Translations under genes and position numbers: made by a program
Source: Paraburkholderia lacunae
GTDB taxonomy: Bacteria; Pseudomonadota; Gammaproteobacteria; Burkholderiales; Burkholderiaceae
NCBI RefSeq assembly: GCF_003353175.1
Contig: NZ_QHKS01000012.1
Coordinates: 62,001-126,000 of the forward strand
DNA length: 64,000 nucleotides
Direction: 5' to 3'
The notes under the pieces: model-generated
Databases searched by the model: none
Told to the model about the DNA's origin: nothing
Seen by the model: the letters and a program-made list of their open reading frames with translations, nothing else
Shown: in pieces, positions 54,019-63,198 of the stretch
Layout: every line of letters begins with the position of its first letter
Numbering within the stretch: the first letter of the stretch is position 1

Positions 54019-56166
54019 ATGTCCACGCGATTCCAATCAGGGTTCCGGGTACTTGTTCTAATGCTCATCGCCGTGGGCGGTACGTCATCCGAATCAATGG
54101 CGCAATCGACCCGGCAACTGGTCACTCAGGTTGTCGACGAACGACAGACCGTCGAGCTGACCGGCAATATCCGCCCCGAGGCCAGTGCGGAGAACGATCG
54201 CGGACGTGTCGACGACACGCTCGTGCTCGACCACATGCAGCTGCTGCTGAAGCGCCCAGCCGAGACAGAAGCCGCTCTCGTGCGCTTCATCGATCTGCTT
54301 CATGATCCGAAGTCGTCCTATTTCCACCAGTGGCTCACGGCCGAACAATTCCGCGTGAATTTCGGTCCGGCGGACGCCGACGTGAGCATGGTCAGGAACT
54401 GGCTTGCCAGGCATGGACTCGCGGTGAACGGCGTGCAGGCAAGCGGCATGGTGATCGACTTTTCCGGGACCGCAGGACAGATCCGCGACGCCTTCAAGGC
54501 CGAGATCCATCGGCTCGACGTGGGCGGCGCCGCGCATATCGCGAATATGAACAATCCGCGGATTCCTGCCGCGCTTTCCGAGGTAGTGAATGGGATCGTG
54601 TCGCTGAACGACTTCGCGCCGCACGCGAATTTCAAGTCCCGGCCCGAATACACGTACGTCAGAGGCAACGCGACCTATCACGCGGTCGCTCCGGCCGATC
54701 TCGCGACGATCTACAACCTGAACCCGATGTTTCGTTCCGGCATCTCCGGCCAGGGACAGACGATCGTAGTGATCGAGAATACCAATGTGTTCAATCCCGC
54801 GGACTGGGCGACATTCCGCTCGGCCTTCGGATTATCCGGCTACACGTCCGGCTCCTTTACGCAAATCCATCCGACGCCGCCCAGCGGCGCTAACAATTGC
54901 CTGAATCCCGGCGTCGTGGCCGGTACCGAGAGGGAAGCCGAGCTCGATGCGGAATGGGCCAGTGCCGCGGCCCCAAGCGCCGCCATCGTGCTTGCGTCCT
55001 GCGCGGATACCAGCACCACGTTCGGCGGGCTGATCGCACTCCAGAACCTCGTGAACGGCAGCAACCCGCCTGCGATCATCAGCATCAGCTACGGCGAATG
55101 CGAGGCGAAAAACGGCGCCGCGGGCAACGCCGCTTACAGTGCCGCTTACCAGCAGGCGGTCGCCCGCGGCGTCTCGGTTTATGTCTCCGCCGGTGACGAA
55201 GGGGCCGCGAGCTGCGATGCCGGTCTCGCGAATGCGACTCACGGAATCGGGGTCAGCGGCCTTGCCTCGACGCCGTACAACGTCGCGGTCGGCGGCACCG
55301 ATTTTGCCGATACCTATGCCGGGATCACCGCTTCTTATTGGACCGGGACCAATGCTGCGGCCTACGGCTCGGCGCTCTCTTACGTGCCCGAAATTCCGTG
55401 GAATGATTCCTGCGCCAGCGTGCTGATTGCCGCCGCAAGCGGCTACTCGGCGACCTATGGCACGAGCGGCTTTTGCAACAGCGCGACCGGCAAGGCCTAT
55501 TACCTGACGACATCGAGCGGCAGCGGCGGGCCCAGCGGCTGTGCGGGGGGAACGCCCTCGGTGAGCGGAGTCGTGAGCGGGACATGCCGCGGCTATGCCA
55601 AGCCGGCGTGGCAAGCGCTGCTCGTGCTGCTGGGCAATCCGGCCGACGGTGTGCGTGACCTTCCTGACGTCTCCCTGTTCGCGGCCAACGGCGTTTGGGG
55701 TCACTACTACATCGTCTGCGATTCAGATATCGCGAACGGAGGCGCCGCCTGCACGGGAGCGCCGGGCGGGTGGTCCGGCGGCGGAGGAACGTCGTTCGCC
55801 GCGCCCATCTGGGCCGGGTTCCAGGCTTTGGTGAACCAGAAGACTGGAGCCCGCCAGGGTAATCCGGATCCGGTCTTCTATACCCTTGCGGCCACCGAAT
55901 ATGCGGCGCGCGGGACGATCACCTGCAACTCGAGTCGCGGCAACGCTGTCGCCAGCACCTGCATCTTCTATGACGTCACGCTCGGCGACATGGACGTGAA
56001 CTGTTCGGGCACGAACAATTGCTATGGCCCGAGCGGCAGTTATGGTGTCCTCTCCACAAGCAACAGCCGCTACTCGAAAGCTTATGGCGCCGGTGTCGGC
56101 TGGGACTTCGCTACCGGCATCGGCACAGTCAACGTCACCAATCTGGTGAATGCCTGGCCACGATGA
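54019..56166 (+). CDS. secreted S53 (sedolisin) serine-carboxyl peptidase with pro-domain
   Basis: A 715-residue protease. A signal peptide ends ESMAQS. A pro-kumamolisin activation domain follows (HMQLLLKRPAETEAALVRFI, SYFHQWLTAEQFRVNFGP). The catalytic domain has E306 and D310 in EREAELDAEWA, oxyanion Asp D393 in SAGDEGA and nucleophile S592 in GGGTSFAAPIWAGF. A calcium-type C-terminal region is present. It is active at acid pH in known members. GGGAG precedes the ATG at 54019. It stands alone, with no inhibitor or exporter beside it. Confidence 0.93.
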   Translation: MSTRFQSGFRVLVLMLIAVGGTSSESMAQSTRQLVTQVVDERQTVELTGNIRPEASAENDRGRVDDTLVLDHMQLLLKRPAETEAALVRFIDLLHDPKSSYFHQWLTAEQFRVNFGPADADVSMVRNWLARHGLAVNGVQASGMVIDFSGTAGQIRDAFKAEIHRLDVGGAAHIANMNNPRIPAALSEVVNGIVSLNDFAPHANFKSRPEYTYVRGNATYHAVAPADLATIYNLNPMFRSGISGQGQTIVVIENTNVFNPADWATFRSAFGLSGYTSGSFTQIHPTPPSGANNCLNPGVVAGTEREAELDAEWASAAAPSAAIVLASCADTSTTFGGLIALQNLVNGSNPPAIISISYGECEAKNGAAGNAAYSAAYQQAVARGVSVYVSAGDEGAASCDAGLANATHGIGVSGLASTPYNVAVGGTDFADTYAGITASYWTGTNAAAYGSALSYVPEIPWNDSCASVLIAAASGYSATYGTSGFCNSATGKAYYLTTSSGSGGPSGCAGGTPSVSGVVSGTCRGYAKPAWQALLVLLGNPADGVRDLPDVSLFAANGVWGHYYIVCDSDIANGGAACTGAPGGWSGGGGTSFAAPIWAGFQALVNQKTGARQGNPDPVFYTLAATEYAARGTITCNSSRGNAVASTCIFYDVTLGDMDVNCSGTNNCYGPSGSYGVLSTSNSRYSKAYGAGVGWDFATGIGTVNVTNLVNAWPR

Positions 56167-56205
56167 CCGGTTCGATGGCCAGGAAAGAGACATGTCGATC
56201 CGGCG

Positions 56206-56226
56206 GTCACCTGCCATGCAGGTGAC
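56206..56226. terminator. small hairpin between protease and Old Yellow Enzyme genes
   Basis: GTCACCTG pairs with CAGGTGAC around CCATG, 40 bp after the protease stop and between convergent genes. The T tract is poor, so efficiency is doubtful. Confidence 0.4.
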
Positions 56227-56312
56227 AATTCATGTCCAGCCAGACCTGCGCTGCAAACACGCTTCTTTCATAGGCTAGGTTTCGCGAGGCCCTACGTCAC
56301 CCATTTGACGCT

Positions 56313-57548
56313 TCATGCGTGCTCCTGCTTCCATTGCCGATAGCGCCGCGTCAGCCGGCGCATCCGCAGTTGATCGAGGATCAATGTCAAGATCGCGGAG
56401 TATTGGGCAGGTGCCCTACGTCCTGCGCCGAGCGTACTCAGATGGCGTTTGACGAGTGCCATGCGGGCGAGTCCCGCGAGTGCCCGGTCGCGCCACTCAA
56501 TCGGCTGAATGTGCGCACCCAGATCAGAGCCACCCCTCCAGCGCGCAGGCAGATCGGGTATCACGGCGAGCGCTGTGGCCATGCCGACGACCGCGACGCC
56601 ACTGTTCAGCACTTGCTCAGCCACAGCGCGGCGCCGGATGCCGCCGGTGGTCATGACAGGCATCGCGGCGACGCCTGCCAGATCTCTCGCGAACTCGAGG
56701 AAATAGGCTTCGCGCGCGAGGGTGTGGCCGTCGGCGGTGTCGCCTTGCATCGCGGGGCTTTCATAGCTGCCCCCGGATAGCTCGACCAGGTCAACCGACA
56801 GTTCATTCAGCCACAGCACGACTTGCCGGGCGTCATCCTCCGAAAAACCACCGCGCTGAAAGTCAGCCGAGTTCAGTTTGACGGCCACGCAAAAACCCGG
56901 TGAGACTCTTGCGCGTACCGCGCGCACCACTTCCAGCAACAGACGGGCACGGTTGGCAAGATCGCCTCCCCAACGGTCGGCGCGGCGATTGGTCAGTGGC
57001 GACAGGAACTGCGAGATCAAATAACCGTGGGCGGCGTGAATTTCCACGCCAGTGAACCCCGCTTGCTCGGCAGCTTGCGCTGTCGCCGCAAAGCGGCCGA
57101 TGGTCTCGCTGATTTCGTCCTCGCTCATGGCGCTCGGCTGCGCGAACAGCTTGCTGTGTTTGCCGAGCGCCAACGGGACAGCCGAGGGCGCCCACGCCTT
57201 GCCGCCCATCGCCGCCCGCACCTGCCGGCCCGGATGATTGATCTGCATCCATACCTGGGCGCCGCCGCTGCGTGCCGCCCGTGACCATTGCGTGAATGGT
57301 GCAAGCGGCGTATTGGCCTCGAGCACGATCCCGCCAGGCCCGGTCAGAGCCCGGCCGTCGATCATCACGTTGCCGGTGACGATGAGACCTGCGCCACCTT
57401 CGGCCCACGAGCGGTATAAGCGATGGATGGTCTCGCCAGGCCGTTGCCCCGCGTCGGCAAGATTTTCTTCCATCGCCGCTTTGGCTAGACGGTTGGGCAG
57501 CAAGCTGCCGTTGGGCAACTGCACGGGTGTAAACAGGGATGTAGTCAT
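56313..57548 (-). CDS. NADH:flavin oxidoreductase (Old Yellow Enzyme family)
   Basis: A 411-residue TIM-barrel flavoenzyme with LFTPVQLPNGSLLPNRLAKA, MQINHPGRQ, a catalytic HAAHGY (IHAAHGYLISQFLSPLTNRR), VAVKLNSADF and MTTGGIRRR. It reduces activated C=C bonds with FMN. The last about 60 residues are a helical extension. The ATG at 57548 is chosen over 57596 because the promoter spacing and family start fit. It is controlled from the MerR-type promoter at 57583-57613. Confidence 0.9.
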   Translation of the reverse strand: MTTSLFTPVQLPNGSLLPNRLAKAAMEENLADAGQRPGETIHRLYRSWAEGGAGLIVTGNVMIDGRALTGPGGIVLEANTPLAPFTQWSRAARSGGAQVWMQINHPGRQVRAAMGGKAWAPSAVPLALGKHSKLFAQPSAMSEDEISETIGRFAATAQAAEQAGFTGVEIHAAHGYLISQFLSPLTNRRADRWGGDLANRARLLLEVVRAVRARVSPGFCVAVKLNSADFQRGGFSEDDARQVVLWLNELSVDLVELSGGSYESPAMQGDTADGHTLAREAYFLEFARDLAGVAAMPVMTTGGIRRRAVAEQVLNSGVAVVGMATALAVIPDLPARWRGGSDLGAHIQPIEWRDRALAGLARMALVKRHLSTLGAGRRAPAQYSAILTLILDQLRMRRLTRRYRQWKQEHA

Positions 57549-57582
57549 GGCGAAGTCAGCGGGCAAGATGAGCAATGCCGCT

Positions 57583-57613
57583 ATACTAAGATTCAAGTCA
57601 ACTTGAAGGTCAA
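57583..57613 (-). promoter_or_regulatory. MerR-type promoter and operator for the Old Yellow Enzyme gene
   Basis: On the minus strand, -35 TTGACC (57613-57608) and -10 TAGTAT (57588-57583) are separated by 19 bp, the over-long spacing that MerR-family activators correct by bending DNA. Between them lies the palindrome TTCAAGT-2 nt-ACTTGAA (57592-57607). The regulator gene starts 5 bp further on. Confidence 0.8.
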
Positions 57614-57618
57614 GCGTT

Positions 57619-58056
57619 ATGAGAATCGGCGAACTGGCGGAAAAAACCGGCCTCGCGCCGTCTGCTATCCGCTTCTATGAGCAGAGCGGCTTGCTGCCCG
57701 CACCGGAGCGCAGCGCCAACGGTTATCGCGTCTACTCCGAGATGGCCATCGGGCGCCTGCGCATGCTGCAGTTGGCACAGAAACTGGGCTTCCCGCTCGA
57801 CAACCTGCGTGAGGCCCTGGGCAGTCACGAGGATTGTCCGAAAGAAGATTTGCTGCACAAACTCGATACGCGGCTCGACGAGATCAAGCAACTCATGACC
57901 GCCTTGCGCGCGCAGCGAAAGACGCTATGCACGCTTCGCACTACGCTTAGGGAAGCTTGGGCTGCAGGGGAATGTGTCGACGGAGCGGAGTTGGCCGATC
58001 GGCTCCTGGCACAGCAGCAGGAACCGTTGCGCCGATCAAAACGTAACGGTCGATAG
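57619..58056 (+). CDS. MerR-family transcriptional regulator
   Basis: A 145-residue regulator. The N-terminal winged HTH reads MRIGELAEKTGLAPSAIRFY and EQSGLLPAPERSANGYRVY. The dimerisation helix follows (LQLAQKLGFPLDNLREALGS). Three Cys (in EDCPKED, KTLCTLR and GECVDG) could sense electrophiles or redox stress, though no SoxR cluster motif is present. It is divergent from the Old Yellow Enzyme, whose typical substrates are electrophilic enones. Confidence 0.9.
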   Translation: MRIGELAEKTGLAPSAIRFYEQSGLLPAPERSANGYRVYSEMAIGRLRMLQLAQKLGFPLDNLREALGSHEDCPKEDLLHKLDTRLDEIKQLMTALRAQRKTLCTLRTTLREAWAAGECVDGAELADRLLAQQQEPLRRSKRNGR

Positions 58057-58059
58057 CCC

Positions 58060-58189
58060 GCGGCGAGGCTGCCCGAGATAGAGGTACGCGCCCGTGATAC
58101 AGGGACGGCGCGATCTTGCGGAAATGCGCTTCGCAGGCCTCGAGGTCGATGCCCGGCGGCAGACGATATTGGACGATTGCGGTAATCGT
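58060..58189 (-). pseudogene. remnant of a YdhR-like monooxygenase (ABM fold)
   Basis: The minus strand reads TITAIVQYRLPPGIDLEACE then AHFRKIAPSL, like the first strand and helix of YdhR-type putative monooxygenases (usually about 100 residues). The expected start is ACG (58187-58189) rather than ATG. After APSL the frame appears to shift to one reading GAYLYLGQ, and the rest is missing. It lies 7 bp after the sulfite-oxidase-like gene. Confidence 0.5.
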
Positions 58190-58196
58190 GGCGCGT

Positions 58197-59594
58197 TCAG
58201 ACGATATGAACCGGCACCTCGTCGATGGCGTTGTTACCGTATCCCAACCGGTTCCACTCGGCGCACTCCGGCTGACTCCGGCCGGCAAGATCGGTGGCGC
58301 GGGCGCGCAACGTAACGACACCTGGCTCGTTAGTCCGGGTGATCAGTTCCCACCACTGCCAACTGTGACGCTTGCGCTCGCTGATCAGATGGGCCTCCTG
58401 CCAGCTTCCGCCGCCCACGCTGACTTCAACGTGCGCAATCGGAGCGGCACCGGACCAGGCCACGCCGCGGATCGCCAACGCCCCGCGACGCACCTCCTGG
58501 TCAGACATCGGATCGGTGATCAAAGCCCGCACCTGTTGCAGCGTGACCGGCTCACGAACGGCCCTGCCGTTGCGTTCCCATTCGTACCAGTATTTGTTGG
58601 CCTGGTAGTAGCCATCGAATGGCTTGTCGATGATCTCGATTTCGGACAGCCATTTGACCGATGCGACGGCATACCACCCCGGAACGACAAGGCGCAGGGG
58701 GTGGCCGTGCTGAATCGGCAGTGGCTCACCGTTCATCGCATAGGCCAGTAGCAGATCCGGATCGCGAGCATGACCCAGTTGAAGACTGCGTTCGAAGCGA
58801 ATGGGTCCCGGGAGATCCGTCACTGTCCCGCCGTCCGCGCCCCGGAACAGCACTTCCCGCGCCGCCGGGCACACGCCAGCCCGGTCCAGAACTTCCACCA
58901 GCGGCACGCCCGTCCACTCCGCGGTGCTGACCGCACCCAGCTCCCACTTCTCGCCATCGACGGCGGGATGGAACTTCGTGCGGCCGTTGCCGGCGCACTC
59001 GAGCGTGACGACTTGCGTTTGCGAACGCATGTTGTGAAGGTCGCGCAAGCTGAGGCTAAGCGGTCGATCGACCAGACCGCCGACGGTCAGACGAAAGGCA
59101 GCCGAGTCGAGTCGCGGGATCTGGAAGTGATTGCGCACGTAGAAATGCGCGTTCGGCATCACGACGCCGCCGATCAGCGCCGGAATCGACGTCTCACAGT
59201 TGAGCGGATGCGCACGATGGACGATCAGGCCGTCTTCGATGGCTGTCTGGCAGGCTTCTTCGGGGTCCACAGCCGGCACGATCTCGCTCACCGGCAGCGC
59301 TGCGCCGCAGCCGCCGCTGGCGACCACGCGCGCGCACGTCGACGCTGGATAAACGTCGAGACTTCCGGCGATCTCGAACGGCTTCATGAACTCGCGCAAG
59401 CGGACCTCATCATCGGCCTCGACGATGAGGTACAAGGTGTGCTCGTTTTGGACGACGGCCTCGCCGCGAATTTCGATCCCGTACTGCCTGACATTGGGCC
59501 GGCTCAGGTGATTCAACAGCATGGCCCCGACATAGGGATCCCGAGCAGGGCAACGCTCGGCAGCGTGCTGATGTCGTATGACGAACAGTGCCAT
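58197..59594 (-). CDS. molybdopterin sulfite-oxidase-like protein with extra N-terminal domain
   Basis: A 465-residue protein. Residues about 150-465 match the sulfite oxidase family: FYVRNHFQIPRL, Moco-ligand C200 in TLECAGNGR, GAVSTAEWTGVPL, GEPLPIQHGHPLRLVVPGWY and SVKWLSEIEII, then the Mo-co dimerisation domain. Residues 1-95 (MALFVIRHQHAAERCPARDP onward) form an added ferredoxin-like domain with several Cys. No Tat signal is present, so it is predicted cytoplasmic. GGGGGG precedes the ATG at 59594. The substrate is unknown. Confidence 0.88.
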   Translation of the reverse strand: MALFVIRHQHAAERCPARDPYVGAMLLNHLSRPNVRQYGIEIRGEAVVQNEHTLYLIVEADDEVRLREFMKPFEIAGSLDVYPASTCARVVASGGCGAALPVSEIVPAVDPEEACQTAIEDGLIVHRAHPLNCETSIPALIGGVVMPNAHFYVRNHFQIPRLDSAAFRLTVGGLVDRPLSLSLRDLHNMRSQTQVVTLECAGNGRTKFHPAVDGEKWELGAVSTAEWTGVPLVEVLDRAGVCPAAREVLFRGADGGTVTDLPGPIRFERSLQLGHARDPDLLLAYAMNGEPLPIQHGHPLRLVVPGWYAVASVKWLSEIEIIDKPFDGYYQANKYWYEWERNGRAVREPVTLQQVRALITDPMSDQEVRRGALAIRGVAWSGAAPIAHVEVSVGGGSWQEAHLISERKRHSWQWWELITRTNEPGVVTLRARATDLAGRSQPECAEWNRLGYGNNAIDEVPVHIV

Positions 59595-60124
59595 GACTGC
59601 CCCCCGACTTTGGTTCAATTAGCTTACGCCGGGCCGGTGGCAGAAGTCGAGCACGGAAAAGGGCGAACGCGAAGAGCCCGCAAACCGTAACGAGATGTCG
59701 AGCGGCTGACTGCTTCACCGGAAGTCGCACGCACTACTGACAGGCAAGCCTGTTCGCTCAACCAGTCCCTTTCCGCGGTGTTCGCGATCCGATGCCGACG
59801 GGCCCAAGTTGACCCGTTTGAGACACCCGGACCCGATTGGCGACGGATTGCAATCGGGTCAATATGAGTCATCTGCCCATCTCGCTTCGCCTGCTGTTCG
59901 TCGACCGTCGCGGCCAGCAGCCGGTGAGCTGGCCGTCGGCGGACGATGGCTGCACCAGTGAGGCAACCCCGGCACTTGAATGCCAATTAACGTTAACCCG
60001 GAGGCGACAAACGACGGTGCTGGTGGCTGTGGCGGCGGCCATAACAGCGGTTGTTGGCAACCGCGAACGGGCGATTGGTGTGAATGCGTTCTGTCAATTG
60101 CCGCATATAGGGGAGCAGAGACAA
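59595..60124. other. 530-bp gap between the sulfite-oxidase-like and PAP2 genes
   Basis: Divergent promoters are expected here. An ORF in frame with the PAP2 gene extends upstream to 59837 but has no likeness and is preceded by no ribosome site. No RNA gene, repeat or operator was recognised. Confidence 0.4.
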
Positions 60125-60844
60125 ATGAACGTCATCGATACGTGGGCCATCGCGTCCATAAGTAAAGTGGCCATTCCCTCTCAAGGCTTCACCCATGTAG
60201 TCGAAGCGGTCGTGAACGGGTATTTGCCCAAGGGCGTGGTGTTGGTTGCACTGCTGTGGTGGGTCTGGTTCAGGCCCGAACGTGCGGAAGGACCTGGCGG
60301 CGAGGCCGTCCGGCGACACCATCGCGAACTCGTCGTGATCGCCATCGCGAGCGGCCTCATCGCGCTGGCGGCCGGCCGCCTGCTTGCGCACTACCTCCCG
60401 TTTCGCCTGCGGCCGATGTATGAACCGGCGTTGCGTGCGTTCTTTCCGCAGGCCGACGTAGACGAGCCGGTGCTGCGAACGTGGAGTTCGTTCCCGAGCG
60501 ATCACGCCATGCTGTGGTGCGCGGTCGCTGTGGGCATTTTCCTCGCCTCGCGGCCCGTGGGGATCTATGCGCTATTGCACGCCGTGGTGCTGATCGGCCT
60601 GCCGCGCATCTATCTTGGCGTGCACTACCCGACGGACGTGCTGGCCGGCGCGGCACTCGGCATCGGCATCGCATCCGTGATGAGCGCCAGGGCGATACGC
60701 ACGCGCGTCGCCGCACCGATACTGGCGTTCGCGCACCGCTATCCCGGCGTGTTTTATGGCGCCGCGTTCGTGCTCAGTTTCGAGTTGGCGACACAGTTCC
60801 AGGAGCTGCGCGTGTTGGCGCACGGCCTGATACATGGGATGTAG
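60125..60844 (+). CDS. PAP2-family membrane phosphatase
   Basis: A 239-residue protein with about six hydrophobic segments. The phosphatase motifs are HYLPFRLRPMYEP (motif 1 region), SFPSDHAMLWC (PSDH, motif 2) and PRIYLGVHYPTDVLAG (motif 3, His nucleophile). It likely dephosphorylates undecaprenyl diphosphate or another lipid phosphate outside the inner membrane. GGGGAG precedes the ATG at 60125. Confidence 0.9.
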   Translation: MNVIDTWAIASISKVAIPSQGFTHVVEAVVNGYLPKGVVLVALLWWVWFRPERAEGPGGEAVRRHHRELVVIAIASGLIALAAGRLLAHYLPFRLRPMYEPALRAFFPQADVDEPVLRTWSSFPSDHAMLWCAVAVGIFLASRPVGIYALLHAVVLIGLPRIYLGVHYPTDVLAGAALGIGIASVMSARAIRTRVAAPILAFAHRYPGVFYGAAFVLSFELATQFQELRVLAHGLIHGM

Positions 60845-60956
60845 TGGGTCGGGGAGGTGTAGAGGGGAGGCGCTCATCGCCCCCCACTGGATGAAATAGG
60901 TTGGCGCCGCCCACCGTGCCACGGGCGAATGACATTCTCGCCGCCCGTCAATGCAC

Positions 60957-60989
60957 GATTGTGCACGTTTACGTTCTTGATTGTGCACG
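60957..60989 (+). promoter_or_regulatory. operator candidate upstream of the DeoR-type gene
   Basis: GATTGTGCACG occurs at 60957-60967 and 60979-60989, 22 bp apart (two helical turns). The first copy also lies within TGCAC-GATT-GTGCA (60952-60965). It ends 13 bp before the regulator ATG, so autorepression is likely. Confidence 0.6.
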
Positions 60990-61002
60990 GTAAGATGCGC
61001 CC

Positions 61003-61782
61003 ATGAACGACAATATTCCCCTCGCACGACGCGACGAGATTGCACATCGGCTCGCCCAGGGCCAGCCGGTTGTAGCGGCTACGCTTGCCGTCGAATTCAA
61101 TATTTCGGAAGACGCGATCCGCCGCGATCTCCGCGCACTCGCCGCCGAGGGACTGTGCCGCAGGGTCTACGGAGGCGCATTGCCCATCACGCCCACGTCC
61201 GCTCCCATGGCAGCCCGGATGGATGAGGCGCGTGAAAGGAAAGCGGCATTGGCTCGCGCAGCTGTGGTGCTGATCCAGCCAGGCGAACTCGTGTTCCTGG
61301 ACAGCGGCAGCACGAATCTCGCCCTCGTTGAAGTACTGCCCGAAGACAGTGAACTCATCGTGGCCACCAATTCCATCGACATTGCCGCCGCCGTGCTTCG
61401 CCGCTCTGATCTGCAACTCATCATGATTGGTGGAGCGGTCGATCCGGCAGTCGGCGGATGCGTGGATGCCAGTGCTGTGCAGAGCGTCTCGCAAATGAAT
61501 ATCGACCGATGCTTCATTGGTTCGTGCGCCATATCGTCAAAAGGCGGTATCAGCGCCTTCGGTCTCGCCGACGCTACCTTCAAACGCGCGGTCCTTGCTG
61601 CTAGCGCGCGCAGCGCGGTTCTGGCGACGACTGACAAGTTCACCACCCGGGCAGCTCATCGGATTACAGCCATCGGAACGATCGAATGCGTTGTCGTCGA
61701 ACACGATCTGCCGCGCGCGGAGCATGCCTCCCTGTCCAAGGCTGGTCCGAAGGTGCTGGTGGCCAAGCCGGCCGACCTATAG
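61003..61782 (+). CDS. DeoR-family transcriptional regulator
   Basis: A 259-residue regulator with an N-terminal HTH (RRDEIAHRLAQGQPVVAATL, FNISEDAIRRDLRALAAEGL then CRRVYGGA) and a sugar-phosphate-sensing domain (FLDSGSTNLALVEVLP, VATNSIDIA, MIGGAVDPAVGGCVDASAV, ISAFGLADATFKRAVLAAS). The MFS transporter gene follows by 42 bp and is the likely target, along with its own gene. Confidence 0.92.
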   Translation: MNDNIPLARRDEIAHRLAQGQPVVAATLAVEFNISEDAIRRDLRALAAEGLCRRVYGGALPITPTSAPMAARMDEARERKAALARAAVVLIQPGELVFLDSGSTNLALVEVLPEDSELIVATNSIDIAAAVLRRSDLQLIMIGGAVDPAVGGCVDASAVQSVSQMNIDRCFIGSCAISSKGGISAFGLADATFKRAVLAASARSAVLATTDKFTTRAAHRITAIGTIECVVVEHDLPRAEHASLSKAGPKVLVAKPADL

Positions 61783-61824
61783 GCGGGCAGCAAATCACCC
61801 CTGCAACCGGGAATATTGAGTGAA

Positions 61825-62961
61825 ATGACTTCAGATCAGCCGGCAGCCAGGCTTGCCACGCGTCTTGCATTCCTCGTGGCCGGATTCGGCGTCGCGTGCT
61901 GGGCACCGCTCGTGCCATTCGCCCAGCATCGGATTGGCGCCAATGACGGCGTGCTCGGCATGCTTCTGCTTTGCATTGGCCTCGGCTCGGTGATTTCCAT
62001 GCTATTCACGGGTGCGATCAGCGCGCGATATGGGAGCAAACCCGTCATCGCAACGGGAGGGATCGGACTGGCGGTAGTCCTGCCCTTGCTGACGGTGGTC
62101 AGTACACCGCTTACGCTTGCTATCGCCTTGCTTGCGTTCGGTGCGTTTCTTGGCTCGCTAGACGTCGCAATGAATATCCACGCGATCGAAGTCGAACGCA
62201 TGGAAGCGCGCCATTTGATGTCGGGGTTTCACGCGTTATTCAGTGTGGGTGGATTTATCGGCTCCACGTTGATGACGTTTCTACTTTCAATGCACATCGG
62301 AACGCTCGCGAGCACAGTGCTCTGTGCCGTCCTGATGTTTGCCGCAATCACGACTGCGCGAGCGCGCTTGCTCGACACCGCGCAGAAAAATGACGCCCCT
62401 TTGTTCGTCATGCCGCGTGGGGTGGTCCTGTTGCTGGCCGCGCTCACCGCCATCACGTTTCTGGTCGAAGGCGCGCTGCTCGATTGGAGCGCCTTGCTCA
62501 TCACCGGAAAAGGGTTAGTGGCTGCCGCTCGCGGCGGAGTGGGCTATATGCTGTTCTCTATAGCGATGACTGTAGGCCGCTTGAGTGGCGACGCGATAAC
62601 GGCGCGTCTAGGCGATCGCACTGTGATGTTCTGGGGCGGCGTTCTCGCGACGGTGGGTTTCGTCATCCTGTTGACTACGCCGGTTTCCGCGGTCGCGATG
62701 TCCGGCTTCCTGCTGGTCGGCCTCGGTGCATCCAATGTCGTACCTGTGTTGTTCCGCAAAGCAGGGGCGCAACGCGCGATGCCGTCCGCACTCGCGGTCG
62801 CGGCGATCACGATTACCGGCTATGCCGGAAATCTCGTGGGTCCGGCGGGTGTTGGCTTCGTCGCTAATCGAGTCGGATTACCCGGTGCATTCTGGGGATT
62901 GGCTGCGCTGCTCTGTCTCGTTCCTTGTTGCGCTCGCATGGTGACAACTTCCCGGTCATAA
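61825..62961 (+). CDS. MFS transporter (YbjJ/FucP-like)
   Basis: A 378-residue MFS protein with about 11-12 helices. It has FLVAGFGVACWAPLVPFAQH, GSVISMLFTGAISARYGSKP, DVAMNIHAIEVERMEARHLM with SGFHALFSVGG, and LVEGALLDWSALLI. The NxHAxxxE...MSxFHALFSxGG pattern is characteristic of YbjJ-like permeases. The pairing with a DeoR regulator suggests a sugar or sugar-like substrate. ATG at 61825. Confidence 0.9.
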   Translation: MTSDQPAARLATRLAFLVAGFGVACWAPLVPFAQHRIGANDGVLGMLLLCIGLGSVISMLFTGAISARYGSKPVIATGGIGLAVVLPLLTVVSTPLTLAIALLAFGAFLGSLDVAMNIHAIEVERMEARHLMSGFHALFSVGGFIGSTLMTFLLSMHIGTLASTVLCAVLMFAAITTARARLLDTAQKNDAPLFVMPRGVVLLLAALTAITFLVEGALLDWSALLITGKGLVAAARGGVGYMLFSIAMTVGRLSGDAITARLGDRTVMFWGGVLATVGFVILLTTPVSAVAMSGFLLVGLGASNVVPVLFRKAGAQRAMPSALAVAAITITGYAGNLVGPAGVGFVANRVGLPGAFWGLAALLCLVPCCARMVTTSRS

Positions 62962-63198
62962 GCATGCTGGTCGAGAACCGGTTTCCATTTGCGTTATGGT
63001 CCTTGCGCCTGTGAGTCTGCGCTGACGGCCCGTGCGGGGCTGGCCGATATCGCGACGCCTCGCATTCCGCCCGGGCAGCATCACCGAATTGAACGCTGCC
63101 GCGCGCAATACGCTCGCGAGCGGGCAGCAACGTCCTTCGGTCATCACCGCCTGGCGGAAGCAGGCTACGCTTTGGCAATGTCACGATGTACGGAAACA

